NCBI RefSeq assembly: GCF_024518835.1
Contig: NZ_JANIGO010000003.1
Span: forward strand, 310,001 to 374,000
Direction of reading: 5' to 3'
DNA length: 64,000 nt
Origin: Limnobacter humi
GTDB taxonomy: Bacteria; Pseudomonadota; Gammaproteobacteria; Burkholderiales; Burkholderiaceae_B
Shown: positions 1-9,386 of the stretch, one piece after another
How the letters are laid out: each line of letters opens with the position of its first letter
Position numbering within the stretch: position 1 is the first letter of the stretch
The notes under the pieces: generated by a model
What the model was told of the DNA's origin: nothing
What the model saw: only the letters and a program-made list of their open reading frames with translations
Databases searched by the model: none
Translations under genes and position numbers: made by a program

Positions 1-230
1 CACAGGCCAAAATCAGCGCAGTCAACCAAGTGCTGGACATTCACACCCTGCTGCATGGTGAAAGCACCAAAACAGTGCAAATGAATGACCTGGCCCGCAT
101 TGACTTGGTGCTGGCCCAACCGCTGGTGGCCGATTTGTATGCGGAATGCCGCGGCACTGGCAGTTTTATCCTGATTGACAGTGCCACCAACCAAACTGTG
201 GCGGCTGGCATGATCGTTGCAAAGAACTGA
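1..230 (+). CDS. cysN: Sulfate adenylyltransferase large subunit CysN, C-terminal fragment
   Basis: Only the last 75 or so codons are present; the gene begins before the window and stops at 228-230 (TGA). The visible tail reads as the C-terminal beta-barrel of CysN/NodQ-type GTPases, with a conserved stretch TGSFILID followed by TN.TVAAGMI close to the end. CysN is the GTP-hydrolysing subunit of ATP sulfurylase, which with CysD makes adenosine phosphosulfate from sulfate in assimilatory sulfur metabolism. It lies 56 bp upstream of cobA on the same strand, a common pairing because sulfite reductase needs siroheme. Identification rests on this tail alone but the motif is characteristic. Confidence 0.85.
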   Translation, partial: QAKISAVNQVLDIHTLLHGESTKTVQMNDLARIDLVLAQPLVADLYAECRGTGSFILIDSATNQTVAAGMIVAKN

Positions 231-286
231 GCAGACGACCCTTCACCCGGTTGTTGGTTGCTTGGTTCTAAATAGGGACTTTTGAG

Positions 287-1069
287 ATGGGACGCATTGC
301 ATTGATTGGCGCAGGGCCAGGCGCGGAGGACTTGATCACCGTGCGTGGCTTGCGTTTGCTGATGCAGGCAGACTGTGTGTTGTACGACGCACTGGTCAGT
401 CCCTCTCTTCTTTCAAACGCCCGCCCGGATGCAAAGTTGATTGCGGTGGGCAAACGGTGCGGAAAGCTCTCCACCGCTCAACACTTCATCAACAAACAGC
501 TGGTGGATGCAGCCAAAGAATTTGAACTGGTGGTTCGCCTGAAAGGTGGCGACCCCATGGTGTTTGGCCGGGCCGATGAAGAAATCACGGCCTTGCACGA
601 CGCAGGTTTTGAGGTGGAGGTGGTGCCCGGCGTGACCGCGGCGCTGGCGGCTGCCAGCAGCCTGAAAACATCACTCACACTGCGCGGTGTAGCCCGCAGC
701 CTGACCCTGACCACGCCGGCAGTCGGCGTGAGCGAAACGCCCAGCACCGAACTGTTTACCGGCACCGAGAAAGACACGGTGGCTGTCTACATGGGCCTAC
801 GGCAAGCGGGCCCCTGGGCCCAAGCCTTGCTCGACCAGGGCCGCAATGCCCACACACCCGTGGTGTTGTGCGAGAGTGTCTCCCTTCCCAATGAACGCTT
901 CACGCCGCTAACACTGGGTGCCCTACCCGGCTTTTCTGCCGAACAACTGGCCGATGGCCCATGCTTGATCCTGATTGGCGAGGCACTGTCCAAGGCCACC
1001 CAACGGCTTGACAAACTGGCCTTGCAAGGCCTTCAAGCAGCCAAAAACAGCCAGCGCAAGCACGCCTAA
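287..1069 (+). CDS. cobA: Uroporphyrinogen-III C-methyltransferase (SUMT)
   Basis: This 260-residue protein is the single-domain SUMT that uses two S-adenosylmethionine to convert uroporphyrinogen III to precorrin-2, the branch point to siroheme and cobalamin. Visible family signatures are the N-terminal ALIGAGPGAEDLIT loop (residues 5-18), the VRLKGGDPMVFGR segment near residue 85 and the VVPGVTAALAAA loop near residue 112. Length matches stand-alone CobA; the CysG oxidase/chelatase N-terminal domain is absent. It follows cysN closely, which suggests co-expression with sulfate assimilation. A chelatase-like cbiX lies about 4 kb away, and the siroheme-dependent nirB is at the far end of this window. 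Confidence 0.93.
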   Translation: MGRIALIGAGPGAEDLITVRGLRLLMQADCVLYDALVSPSLLSNARPDAKLIAVGKRCGKLSTAQHFINKQLVDAAKEFELVVRLKGGDPMVFGRADEEITALHDAGFEVEVVPGVTAALAAASSLKTSLTLRGVARSLTLTTPAVGVSETPSTELFTGTEKDTVAVYMGLRQAGPWAQALLDQGRNAHTPVVLCESVSLPNERFTPLTLGALPGFSAEQLADGPCLILIGEALSKATQRLDKLALQGLQAAKNSQRKHA

Positions 1070-1130
1070 CCCACAGCCGCTGAACTACCGGCTGCACGCG
1101 GTTACGAAAAGGGTTTGACCCGGTTGTGTC

Positions 1131-4100
1131 ATGCCCATCACAGCGCCAAGCGCCCCCACCACGCGAATTGACGCGTTTGAACTGGGAGATCGCCCCCACC
1201 AACAGCGATTGCCATACCAACCCGTCAACGGGGTGTTGGACCGTGCATTGACTTTGCGCAGTGGACCTCAGTCAACGATTCGGGGTTTCCGGCTGCGGGA
1301 TTTGCTCGAATTTCTCAAAATACCAACCCTGGCACTCAAAGGTTCATCGGTATTCACCTACCGGGAGCCAGCCCCGCTGCAGGACATTGACCTGCAAATA
1401 CCCGCTGGCGATTGCATGGCGGCCGATTGGCCTCAACAAACGTTGTCAAACATTCGCGCGTTTTTTCAACAGCAAGCCACCAAACGGGGTGAATTGTTGG
1501 ACAGCAAAACCTTGGATCGATTGGTCCGAATCAGCCGGCTCGCGTCGCAAGACGGAAACACCTGGAAACGGGTGGTGTTCAGTTTGGGGTACGGTCAACC
1601 ATCGCCAGGCCATTCCAGTGTGGACGTGACATGCAGTCGAGACAACACATTGGGCTACGACACGCTGAATGCATCGCGTGCACTGGTGATCCGTCGGGCC
1701 GAGTGCTCGGTGGTACAAACCGATGTGATCAGCCCGCCGCTGCTGGCTTGGCTGAATCGCCACGGATATCTGTGGTTCAACCCACAGATGGAAGGCGGCC
1801 TTCGGCGCCTGAATTATCGCCTTTCAAAAAATGACCGATCCGTCTGTTTGCAACCAGCCATTTTTCAACACTTTCTCGACAAAGCGGACCCCAATGAACT
1901 GACTGATGTGCTGATTCACCTGCTACACACTGCGGTTGAGGTGCCAGGCCCAAGGGCTGAGGCCATGGCCAGGATATGGCGCGGCTTGCTCAACCATTTG
2001 AGCACCTTGCAGGGCGAGGCACAGAACACGCTGGCGGAGTCAATAACGCAAGGGCTGTTGGAGTGGACTGGAACCGCCGATTTGATGATGCTGGGCAATG
2101 CGCTGGAGTCAGAAAACAACCTTGCGCATGTTCAGCATCTGCATCAGGCTTGCACCCGGGCGTTGAATCTTCGGACCGATATCCGCACATGGCTGCAACA
2201 ACACCCGACACTGGCGCGAAAAGCCATCCGCGATCACGGTCAACAGGCCATGCGGGTTGAGCTGGTTCAACCCGCCGATTTTTTCGAAGCGCTGGACAGT
2301 TGGGTACACCTGGGCGACATTCCCGAATCCGAACTTGTTCAGGTGCTTCGACCGCTGGCCGCCCATTGGCAACAGCACTTGCAGACTGAATACCAGCAAC
2401 GGGCAACCCACCTGCTCGGCTGGCTGGATGGCGATCTGCCCTTGGGCCTGTTGTGTTGGATGGACCGCATTCCCACGCATCGCCGACGAAACCCCGCCAC
2501 AGAGCACACGCAAGCCCTGCTGCCAATGCTGAAAGCGATTCTCGAAGATGGCAAATTACGTCAATCGTTGCCCGCCGCGATTTGGGACATCGCTTGGCCC
2601 AAAGTACATTTACAGGAGTTGGCTGAACACATCGAACAACAGGTGCATTCGCCCAGACAGGCCGAATTCGGTCGCATGCCCTGGAATGGTTTGCTGATCA
2701 CGCTGATTTTTCATCAACGCCTGGGCGTGCTGGCCGAGCAAATGCACCAAGTGGTGAGCAACAAGAACCTAGCGTGCTCTGATGAGATGTGGTTTGAAGC
2801 TGCATTTTTGCACAACATGAGCACCTGGAGCTTTCAAACACTGGCCAACCAGCCATTGCCGCCCTTGCTGAAACATGCCCTGGTTCAACAAGGCAACACC
2901 TATCGGCTTCAGTTGCTGGACCATGCCGAACCCGTGGTGTGGAGCGAAGATGCACTGCGTGGGCAAATCAAGACATCCAGCACCGGGGCGAAAGTACACT
3001 TCTGCCTGCGAGACGGCCCCACTTGGATACACACCACCTTTCCGGACAAACCCAATCGACGTCACCGCATATTCTGGAGCGACCAAGGGCAGGTCAGCAT
3101 CCAGGGACGAGAAATCCACACGAGTGCTGATCAGCGCCTGATGACGCAAATGAAGCACCTGACACCCACGCAACGTGAATGGCTCGACAAAGCCACGCCG
3201 CTGATCCAACAGCTCACAGGCCACACGCCCACGCCCGACAATATCGTTCAAGCGGTGGGGACCGTTGATGAGCAGGCGATGTTGCGAGCCCGAAACCCGG
3301 CCGAGGGGCTCATGGCCTTGCAGCAAGGCGAAATTTGGCTGCTGGCCGGAGAAAAAACACCCTGTTTTTGCATCCAGATTGATCAAGGGAAACCCAGTGT
3401 GTGCCGGGTTGAAACACGAACCGGCTTGTTCAAGGTGAGTCACAGCTATCAGGTAACCAGTGAAAACACAACGCCGCTGCAGGAACTTTCCCAGCCTGAA
3501 CATGTTGGGCGCTTGCAAACAAAGGGCACGTTGATCACGACAGAACTGCCGTATTTGGGCGGCACTCAACTGCAGGCTGCGCATTGCCTGCGTGAATTCG
3601 ACTTCGAACACCAGCAGTTTGGGGACGAATGCTTGCTCCTTGCACAGGACGGGCTTCGGTATGCATGGCAAGGCAAGCTGAACGCAGCCGGGGCCCTGCT
3701 GCATGATGGACAACTCAACATACCCGGTGTGCTGGCGCAACCTCTTGCGCTGCGCCAGCAACGGGATGGCCACACCATGCCCATGGAGGCCATTCCACTG
3801 ATGGCTGAAATCCTGGAGACCAATCCGGACATCGCCCTGCAATTCAAACCGCATGTTCATGATGCCGATGAGGGCTCACCACCCCATGGCTTTGAAGGGT
3901 TTGTGGTCAATGTGGGCAGTGCGGTGATGCAGTTCAAAGGCTATTTCAAGGCCAATGGACGCGGCGTTGGGCATCTGTATCGGCTGGATCGCCAGGGCGA
4001 TATTATGATGCTGAGCGGCGGCTTTCTGCTGCGACAACCCGATGAGGTTCATGACATGGCGGGCCTTGAACAAACGGTGATGCATGCCTCGGGATTGACC

Positions 4101-4838
4101 ATCGCTTTGGTGGATCACGCCACTCAAACGCCCACTGGCGTGCTGATGCCACACGGCCATTGCACCATCAAAACATTTCCGGCCGACCGCAGCAAGGCCA
4201 GCCTTGTGCGCCATGAACTGTATTTCGCGGGGTGGCGCAGCGCTCTGCGAGGGCTGGAAAATCCGGTCAAGCCGCTGGATGCATCCGGCTCGCTCCAACA
4301 CCTGCTGGGAACCGGACGTAATGGGGCAGGTGGGCTCACCCTGAGCGTGTTTGTCATTCATCCAACCGACGGCGGGCCAGATTACGTGACCTCATTTCCG
4401 CTGAACTTCACCCAACAAACCAATTGCATCCACCACTTCAGTAACCTCAACGGATTTTATGCGGCGTGGACGATGGAAAAGGACATTTGCAAACATGCCC
4501 GCTTGATGTGGCCCAACGGCTTGCAGCTCAACTGTGGCATTGCACAGTACGGTGGCTACTTCAAACCAGACAAAATGGGCAATGTGCAATTCAATGGCCT
4601 TTGTGTGGCATTCAAGATGACAGCCGATGAGCGAATCACCACACTGACACCCCGCGATGAACCCACCAAAGCGTGGATGATGGACAAAGGCATTTCGCCA
4701 CAATCCGTCAAAGGACTGCCCGATCTGATTGCCCGGATCAGCAACCAACAACTGGATTGGGAAACAGATTGCCTGCCGGATTTGAAGATCAGGGAGCTGG
4801 ATGCGATAAAGGACCAGCGGCGGACGTTTGAAGCATGA
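1131..4838 (+). CDS. Large protein of unknown function with a nucleotidyltransferase-like N-terminal signature
   Basis: I do not recognise this 1235-residue protein as a named family. Near the N-terminus, ALKGSS (residues 68-73) followed twelve residues later by DIDL (85-88) fits the polymerase-beta/poly(A)-polymerase superfamily pattern G[GS]-x(9-13)-Dx[DE]. A later SVDVT (163-167) could carry the third carboxylate, and LGYDTLNAS (174-182) and GGLRRL sit where PAP-type enzymes have their RRDFTINAL and GGL motifs. This is an inference from pattern alone. The central part is helical and Leu/Gln-rich. The C-terminal third has Gly/aromatic segments such as FKGYFKANGRGVGHLYR that loosely resemble MORN repeats. 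No signal peptide or membrane helix is seen. There is no clear Shine-Dalgarno before the ATG, so the start is uncertain. The 3' end overlaps convergent cbiX by 50 nt. Confidence 0.75.
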   Translation: MPITAPSAPTTRIDAFELGDRPHQQRLPYQPVNGVLDRALTLRSGPQSTIRGFRLRDLLEFLKIPTLALKGSSVFTYREPAPLQDIDLQIPAGDCMAADWPQQTLSNIRAFFQQQATKRGELLDSKTLDRLVRISRLASQDGNTWKRVVFSLGYGQPSPGHSSVDVTCSRDNTLGYDTLNASRALVIRRAECSVVQTDVISPPLLAWLNRHGYLWFNPQMEGGLRRLNYRLSKNDRSVCLQPAIFQHFLDKADPNELTDVLIHLLHTAVEVPGPRAEAMARIWRGLLNHLSTLQGEAQNTLAESITQGLLEWTGTADLMMLGNALESENNLAHVQHLHQACTRALNLRTDIRTWLQQHPTLARKAIRDHGQQAMRVELVQPADFFEALDSWVHLGDIPESELVQVLRPLAAHWQQHLQTEYQQRATHLLGWLDGDLPLGLLCWMDRIPTHRRRNPATEHTQALLPMLKAILEDGKLRQSLPAAIWDIAWPKVHLQELAEHIEQQVHSPRQAEFGRMPWNGLLITLIFHQRLGVLAEQMHQVVSNKNLACSDEMWFEAAFLHNMSTWSFQTLANQPLPPLLKHALVQQGNTYRLQLLDHAEPVVWSEDALRGQIKTSSTGAKVHFCLRDGPTWIHTTFPDKPNRRHRIFWSDQGQVSIQGREIHTSADQRLMTQMKHLTPTQREWLDKATPLIQQLTGHTPTPDNIVQAVGTVDEQAMLRARNPAEGLMALQQGEIWLLAGEKTPCFCIQIDQGKPSVCRVETRTGLFKVSHSYQVTSENTTPLQELSQPEHVGRLQTKGTLITTELPYLGGTQLQAAHCLREFDFEHQQFGDECLLLAQDGLRYAWQGKLNAAGALLHDGQLNIPGVLAQPLALRQQRDGHTMPMEAIPLMAEILETNPDIALQFKPHVHDADEGSPPHGFEGFVVNVGSAVMQFKGYFKANGRGVGHLYRLDRQGDIMMLSGGFLLRQPDEVHDMAGLEQTVMHASGLTIALVDHATQTPTGVLMPHGHCTIKTFPADRSKASLVRHELYFAGWRSALRGLENPVKPLDASGSLQHLLGTGRNGAGGLTLSVFVIHPTDGGPDYVTSFPLNFTQQTNCIHHFSNLNGFYAAWTMEKDICKHARLMWPNGLQLNCGIAQYGGYFKPDKMGNVQFNGLCVAFKMTADERITTLTPRDEPTKAWMMDKGISPQSVKGLPDLIARISNQQLDWETDCLPDLKIRELDAIKDQRRTFEA

Positions 4839-5199
4839 TTTCGTCTGCAATGGCGAGCCAGACTGCATCCCATTGACCCACTGCAGCCGTGGCTGTGATC
4901 TGCAATGCCGGGTGCTGCTGATTCAGCGTGGCCAGCAATGCGGGAAAGTCATTTTTGAGGTGTCCACCTTTGCCGAAAAAAATCGGTACGATCTGGATCT
5001 GCGTGGCCCCATGCTCTGCCAGTTGCTGAACACAGTCTGGCAATGATGGTGCCATGAGCTCAAGGAATGCAAGCTCAACCAGGGCGCCTGGGCAGCGCTC
5101 CCGCAGCATCTGTTGCAAATGCTTCATGGGCTCAGCCCACTGTGGATCACGGGCGCCGTGACCGAACAATACGATGGCAGGATTGGTGTTTGTCGTCAT
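4789..5199 (-). CDS. cbiX: Sirohydrochlorin chelatase-like protein (CbiX small type)
   Basis: The 136-residue product matches the short CbiX family. It begins with AIVLFGHGARDPQW, whose GHG.R carries the metal-handling His, and later has VPIFFGKGGHLKND with the second conserved His. These enzymes insert cobalt, iron or nickel into sirohydrochlorin. Here a role in siroheme synthesis alongside cobA is the natural inference, but the metal cannot be read from sequence. I chose the ATG at 5199 because the longer open frame upstream reads into lptG. The gene starts 4 nt after the lptG stop, so it is the last gene of lptF-lptG-cbiX. Its 3' end overlaps the convergent 1235-codon gene. Confidence 0.85.
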   Translation of the reverse strand: MTTNTNPAIVLFGHGARDPQWAEPMKHLQQMLRERCPGALVELAFLELMAPSLPDCVQQLAEHGATQIQIVPIFFGKGGHLKNDFPALLATLNQQHPALQITATAAVGQWDAVWLAIADEIMLQTSAAGPLSHPAP

Positions 5200-5203
5200 G
5201 GCA

Positions 5204-6451
5204 TTATCGGGTTGAAACGTTCGCAGGGCGCTTGTTGAACAAACGTTCAACCAGGCGCCAAGGTGCCGGCTGGGAAACCCACCACAAGGAACCCATGCCC
5301 AATACAAAACCAATCACGGTGGGCATGCTTGCGCTGAGGAAAGGGGGCAGACTCGCCACCATGCTGAGGTGGGAAAACAGGTTGTTGACCAGGTGAAAAC
5401 CCACGCCAATCATGATGCCGACGAACACCTTGACGCTGACGCCACCGGAGCGGAAATGCAGGTAAGCAAACGGCAGCGAGATCATCATCATGATGAGGAT
5501 GGCAAACGGATACATCACTTTTTTGGCGAAGGCCAGATCGATGTTGTCGGTGGCTTGTTGATTGCTTTTGAGAAAGCGGGAATAGTTGTAAAGCTGCCAG
5601 GCGCTCATGCGGTCTGGCCGAACAAACAAGCCTGTCAACAGCTCTGGCGCCAGATTGGATTTCCATCGCAGTGTATCTAGGGTTTGCACTGACGAGGCTT
5701 GAATAGTCAGCCCTGCTTTGGCAGCGCGGTCGTTGGGCACCGCTGTATCAAAGTAGCGTTGAATGCGCACACCGGATAGCGTCCAGTCCCTTGTGTCATT
5801 GTTGTAACTGGCTGACGCTGCCCGCACCCATTGGCGGATGCGGTTTTCGGCATCCATTTCGTAATATTCCACTTGCTTCAGATCGCCATCACGGTCAAAG
5901 CCACCAAAATTGACAAACCGAACGCGGGTGCCCGTTTCCGGTGACTGGTCGGTGTCCCGCAACCAATACCCACTGCGAAAATCCCGATCCACCTCAAAGC
6001 CCAATGCCTTGGCGCGCATGGGCACCGCTGCACGCTCGGCCGCGGGCGCAACACCTTCACCAAACAGCACCGTGAGCAACACCACGCCCGAAGCAATCCG
6101 AATGATGAGTTTGAGCATCATGAGAGTACTCATGCCGGCAGCCCGCATGGCAGTTAATTCGCTGCTGGCTGCCAACTGCACCAACGCATAGATGGAACCG
6201 ATGAGGGCGGCAATCGGTGCTATTTCGTATACGCGTGCCGGCAAACCCAGAAAAATCGCCACCGTGTAGTACAGCCAGCTGGTGCCGGGTTGGCTTAAAC
6301 GGTCCACCTCGGCAATCAGGTCGAAGAATGCAAACAACCCCACAAAAGCCACCATCACGAAGCTGATGGACTTGTACAGTTCTCGGCGGAAATAGCGCAG
6401 GATGGACTTGGGCACTTTGAATGACTGGTCGGCCATCTGGTTCAAGTTCAT
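5204..6451 (-). CDS. lptG: LPS export ABC transporter permease LptG
   Basis: This 415-residue inner-membrane protein is one of the two permeases of the LptB2FGC complex, which extracts lipopolysaccharide from the inner membrane and pushes it to the LptA bridge. The YjgP/YjgQ architecture is visible: an N-terminal membrane segment beginning SILRYFRRELYKS, two helices with the conserved LIGSIYALVQLAASSEL region, a periplasmic beta-jellyroll of about 150 residues, and three C-terminal helices. Its ATG overlaps the lptF stop by 4 nt (ATGA), so the two are translationally coupled. It is about 40 residues longer than many LptG proteins, mainly at both ends. lptB, lptC and lptA are not in the window. 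Confidence 0.93.
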   Translation of the reverse strand: MNLNQMADQSFKVPKSILRYFRRELYKSISFVMVAFVGLFAFFDLIAEVDRLSQPGTSWLYYTVAIFLGLPARVYEIAPIAALIGSIYALVQLAASSELTAMRAAGMSTLMMLKLIIRIASGVVLLTVLFGEGVAPAAERAAVPMRAKALGFEVDRDFRSGYWLRDTDQSPETGTRVRFVNFGGFDRDGDLKQVEYYEMDAENRIRQWVRAASASYNNDTRDWTLSGVRIQRYFDTAVPNDRAAKAGLTIQASSVQTLDTLRWKSNLAPELLTGLFVRPDRMSAWQLYNYSRFLKSNQQATDNIDLAFAKKVMYPFAILIMMMISLPFAYLHFRSGGVSVKVFVGIMIGVGFHLVNNLFSHLSMVASLPPFLSASMPTVIGFVLGMGSLWWVSQPAPWRLVERLFNKRPANVSTR

Positions 6452-7584
6452 GGCTTGATCTCCTGATTGCCCACCACATCATCCAACTGCAGTTTGGCAG
6501 ACGCCGGACGCCGGAACCAGGCGGCACCAGCGGGACGGTTTCGGCGAACCAGCAAGAACCAAAACAGCAGCAGTACAGCCAGGTGTGGCAAGGCCAGTGC
6601 CAGCCAGAAGTCCAGCTTGCCTTTGCTCACCATGCTTTGTGTCACTGAGACCACATTGCTGTAGGTAAGGTAAATCAACAGGGCGAAAACCTGGTTGAGG
6701 GACTGGCCCCCACGCGGATTGACAAAAGCCAGCGGAATGGCGAGCAAACCCAAAACCAGCGCAGACAGGGGCAAGCTAATGCGCCACAGCAATTCAGCCC
6801 GCGCGGGTAGCGAGGTGTCGGCAATAAGGTAGTCCACTCGGCGATGTTGGAGCTGGTAACTGGGTGCGGCGCCCAGGGTGTTGTCAATGGCCACGCCGTA
6901 GGTTTCGAATTCTGTGCTGGTGAAGCGCTTGCCGGTGCCATCCAGTGCAAACCGGCGGCCTTCACTGAGAACAAGGTAGGGTTGTCCGTCAGCATCGATT
7001 TCAACCTTTCCCCGCGAAGCCGACACGATGGTGCGGTTTTCACCCTTGGCGTCGACCACAAATACGTTTTCAACCTGCTTGGTGAGCTCCGATTGCCGCT
7101 CGACAAAAAACACACGGTTTGCATCGCCCGACTCTCGGAATTGACCCGCACTCACCTTGCTGACATCGCTGCGCTTGGCAAACCGGTCTTTTGCAGCGTC
7201 CAGCTCGGCCTTGGCCCAAGGGGTTAGCCACACGGAACACGCCAAGGCCAGCACGGTCAACGGAATCGCAAACCGGATCACGGGTCGAATCAGGGAATGC
7301 AGCGACAGACCCGATGCAAACCAGGCGGTCATTTCCTGCTCCTTGAAAGCGCGGGACACCACGCCCATCACGGCGATGAACACCGTAATAACCAGTGCCG
7401 CTGGCAAGTACTGCAAGCCGCCCAACAAAATGAGCATGAAGACTTCCGCATTGTCCACCGTACCGCCGGCCGCCTGCCCCAGGGTGCGAACCAGCACGGT
7501 GGTGACAATGATGGTGAACAGGGCCACAAAAGTGGCACCCGCTGTTTGCGCGAAATCTTTTCGAAAGGACGATCGAAACAGCAT
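6448..7584 (-). CDS. lptF: LPS export ABC transporter permease LptF
   Basis: The 378-residue protein is the partner permease of LptG. It starts MLFRSSFRKDFAQTAGATF, typical of LptF, followed by a first membrane helix. The coupling-helix region VSRAFKEQEMTAWFASGLS near residues 95-113 contains the glutamate-containing contact with the LptB ATPase. A periplasmic jellyroll and C-terminal helices with PLAFVNPRGGQS follow. It is divergent from pepA across a 151-bp gap, an arrangement found in many beta- and gammaproteobacteria. It is the first gene of lptF-lptG-cbiX. Confidence 0.93.
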   Translation of the reverse strand: MLFRSSFRKDFAQTAGATFVALFTIIVTTVLVRTLGQAAGGTVDNAEVFMLILLGGLQYLPAALVITVFIAVMGVVSRAFKEQEMTAWFASGLSLHSLIRPVIRFAIPLTVLALACSVWLTPWAKAELDAAKDRFAKRSDVSKVSAGQFRESGDANRVFFVERQSELTKQVENVFVVDAKGENRTIVSASRGKVEIDADGQPYLVLSEGRRFALDGTGKRFTSTEFETYGVAIDNTLGAAPSYQLQHRRVDYLIADTSLPARAELLWRISLPLSALVLGLLAIPLAFVNPRGGQSLNQVFALLIYLTYSNVVSVTQSMVSKGKLDFWLALALPHLAVLLLFWFLLVRRNRPAGAAWFRRPASAKLQLDDVVGNQEIKP

Positions 7585-7735
7585 GCGTGGCAGGCAACGC
7601 CCACGCGCGCCTTTCCGGGGTTTGAATAATGGTAGATTGTCTCATGCAATTGTTTTTGATGGCTGCAGACCCGCTTAAAATAGACACCGATCCGGTTGCG
7701 ACTGCCTGCAGCCCATTTGGAGGAAAGGAATTCCC

Positions 7736-9367
7736 ATGACAGTGAACACACCCACCAACCCCCGAGGCAAAGCCGTCAAGACTGGAGCCGTCAAAACAGC
7801 CACCACAAAAAAAAGCACGCCGAGCAGCAAAACCACGCCACCGCCGATGTTCAGTTTCAAAGCCGGCAGCGGTGCCACGGTCAAGGTGAGCTCAGGCAAC
7901 CCGGTGCCCGGCAAAGGCACCGATGTCGCGGTGGTGGCGGTGTTGAAAGACGGTACCCTGAGCGCGGCTGCCAAGCGTGCGGACGTGGACACCGATGGTT
8001 TGATTTCCGCTGCCTGCAAGCTGGACCCCCAATTGGGCAAAGCCGGCAGCCTGAGAACCGTGTTGAACACCGGTAGCAATGCCGGCGTGGCCGCTTATGT
8101 GCTGGTGGGGTTGGACGATGTTGAAAAGCTGACGGCCAAAGCCCTTCGAAAAGCCACCGATGCCGCGTGTAGCGCGGTCAAAGGCCTAAAACCGGGGAAG
8201 GTGTTTTTTGCACTGAACCAGGAACTGCCGAACGGTGGCGATGATGAAGAGGCAGCCAGCCTCTGCGCGCGCACCATCATCGAGCACTTCTACACATTCA
8301 CGGCCTGCCGCAAACAGGATGAAGAGCCTGCGGTACTGCCTGCCTTTGAATTGGCCGCCACCAAATCAACAGAGAAAGCGGTCGACAAGGGGGTACGGAT
8401 TGGTGTGGCGGTGGGCACGGGCATGCAACTGGCCAAAGACCTTGGCAACCTGCCCGGCAATATCTGCACGCCCAACTACCTCGCCGAGACCGCCAAGGCC
8501 ATGGCCAAACAGCACAAGTTGGACGTGGATGTGCTGGACCACAAAAAGATGGAAAGCCTGGGCATGTTCAGCCTTTTGTCGGTGGGCAAAGCCTCCAGCG
8601 AACCACCCAAACTGATCGTGTTGAAGTACACGGGCGCCAAAAACCCCAAGGAAGCACCGGTGGTGCTGGTGGGCAAGGGCATCACATTTGACACCGGCGG
8701 GATTTCACTCAAGCCCGGTGCCAACATGGATGAAATGAAATACGACATGTGCGGTGCTGCCAGCGTGCTGGGCACCATGAAAGCGGTGGCTGAACTGAAG
8801 TTGCCAATCAACCTGGTGGTGGTGGTGCCCACGGCAGAGAACATGCCCGCCGGCAACGCCAGCAAACCCGGTGACATTGTGGTGTCCATGAGTGGCCAAA
8901 CCATCGAAATTTTGAATACCGACGCCGAAGGCCGCCTGATCCTGTGTGACGCGTTGACCTATGTGGAACGCTTTAACCCGGCCGCAGTGGTGGATGTGGC
9001 CACCTTGACTGGTGCCTGCATTGTGGCCCTGGGCCACATCAATAGCGGTTTGTACAGTCCGCAAGATGACCTCGCCGATGAACTGCTGGACGCTGGCAAG
9101 CGCGCGCTGGACACCGCCTGGCGCATGCCGCTGGACGAGGAATATCACGAGCAGCTGAAAAGCAACTTCGCAGACATGGCCAACATCGGTGGGCCACCCG
9201 CCGGTAGTGTCACTGCCGCTTGTTTTTTGCAGAAATACACCAAAGCCTATGACTGGGCGCACCTGGATATCGCTGGCACAGCCTGGCACTCTGGCAAGGC
9301 CAAGGGCGCCAGTGGTCGTCCGGTGCCCCTGCTGACGGAATTTGTCATGGGTCGCGCAAAAGGTTGA
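7736..9367 (+). CDS. pepA: Leucyl aminopeptidase (M17 family)
   Basis: A 543-residue cytosolic M17 metallo-aminopeptidase that removes N-terminal residues, preferring leucine; in some bacteria PepA also binds DNA. The dinuclear metal site motifs are present: [11 protein letters not shown] (lysine and aspartate ligands) and the family signature NTDAEGRL. The N-terminus carries an extra Lys/Thr-rich, low-complexity stretch of about 40 residues before the macro-like domain, longer than usual. The ATG at 7736 is preceded by GGAGGAAAGG, a strong ribosome binding site, which supports this start. holC follows 19 bp downstream, the standard pepA-holC order, with valS on the same strand further on. 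Confidence 0.94.
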   Translation: MTVNTPTNPRGKAVKTGAVKTATTKKSTPSSKTTPPPMFSFKAGSGATVKVSSGNPVPGKGTDVAVVAVLKDGTLSAAAKRADVDTDGLISAACKLDPQLGKAGSLRTVLNTGSNAGVAAYVLVGLDDVEKLTAKALRKATDAACSAVKGLKPGKVFFALNQELPNGGDDEEAASLCARTIIEHFYTFTACRKQDEEPAVLPAFELAATKSTEKAVDKGVRIGVAVGTGMQLAKDLGNLPGNICTPNYLAETAKAMAKQHKLDVDVLDHKKMESLGMFSLLSVGKASSEPPKLIVLKYTGAKNPKEAPVVLVGKGITFDTGGISLKPGANMDEMKYDMCGAASVLGTMKAVAELKLPINLVVVVPTAENMPAGNASKPGDIVVSMSGQTIEILNTDAEGRLILCDALTYVERFNPAAVVDVATLTGACIVALGHINSGLYSPQDDLADELLDAGKRALDTAWRMPLDEEYHEQLKSNFADMANIGGPPAGSVTAACFLQKYTKAYDWAHLDIAGTAWHSGKAKGASGRPVPLLTEFVMGRAKG

Positions 9368-9386
9368 AGCAGAGGAATCGCCAGCC

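Noticed and set aside
2769-3860. 363-codon minus-strand ORF
   Set aside because: Shadow of the 1235-codon gene; the plus frame is continuous over 3.7 kb and contains an ordered motif set.
7585-7735. Divergent promoters between lptF and pepA
   Set aside because: Several weak hexamers exist (for example TAAAAT near 7675), but no pair has good spacing, so I do not report a promoter.
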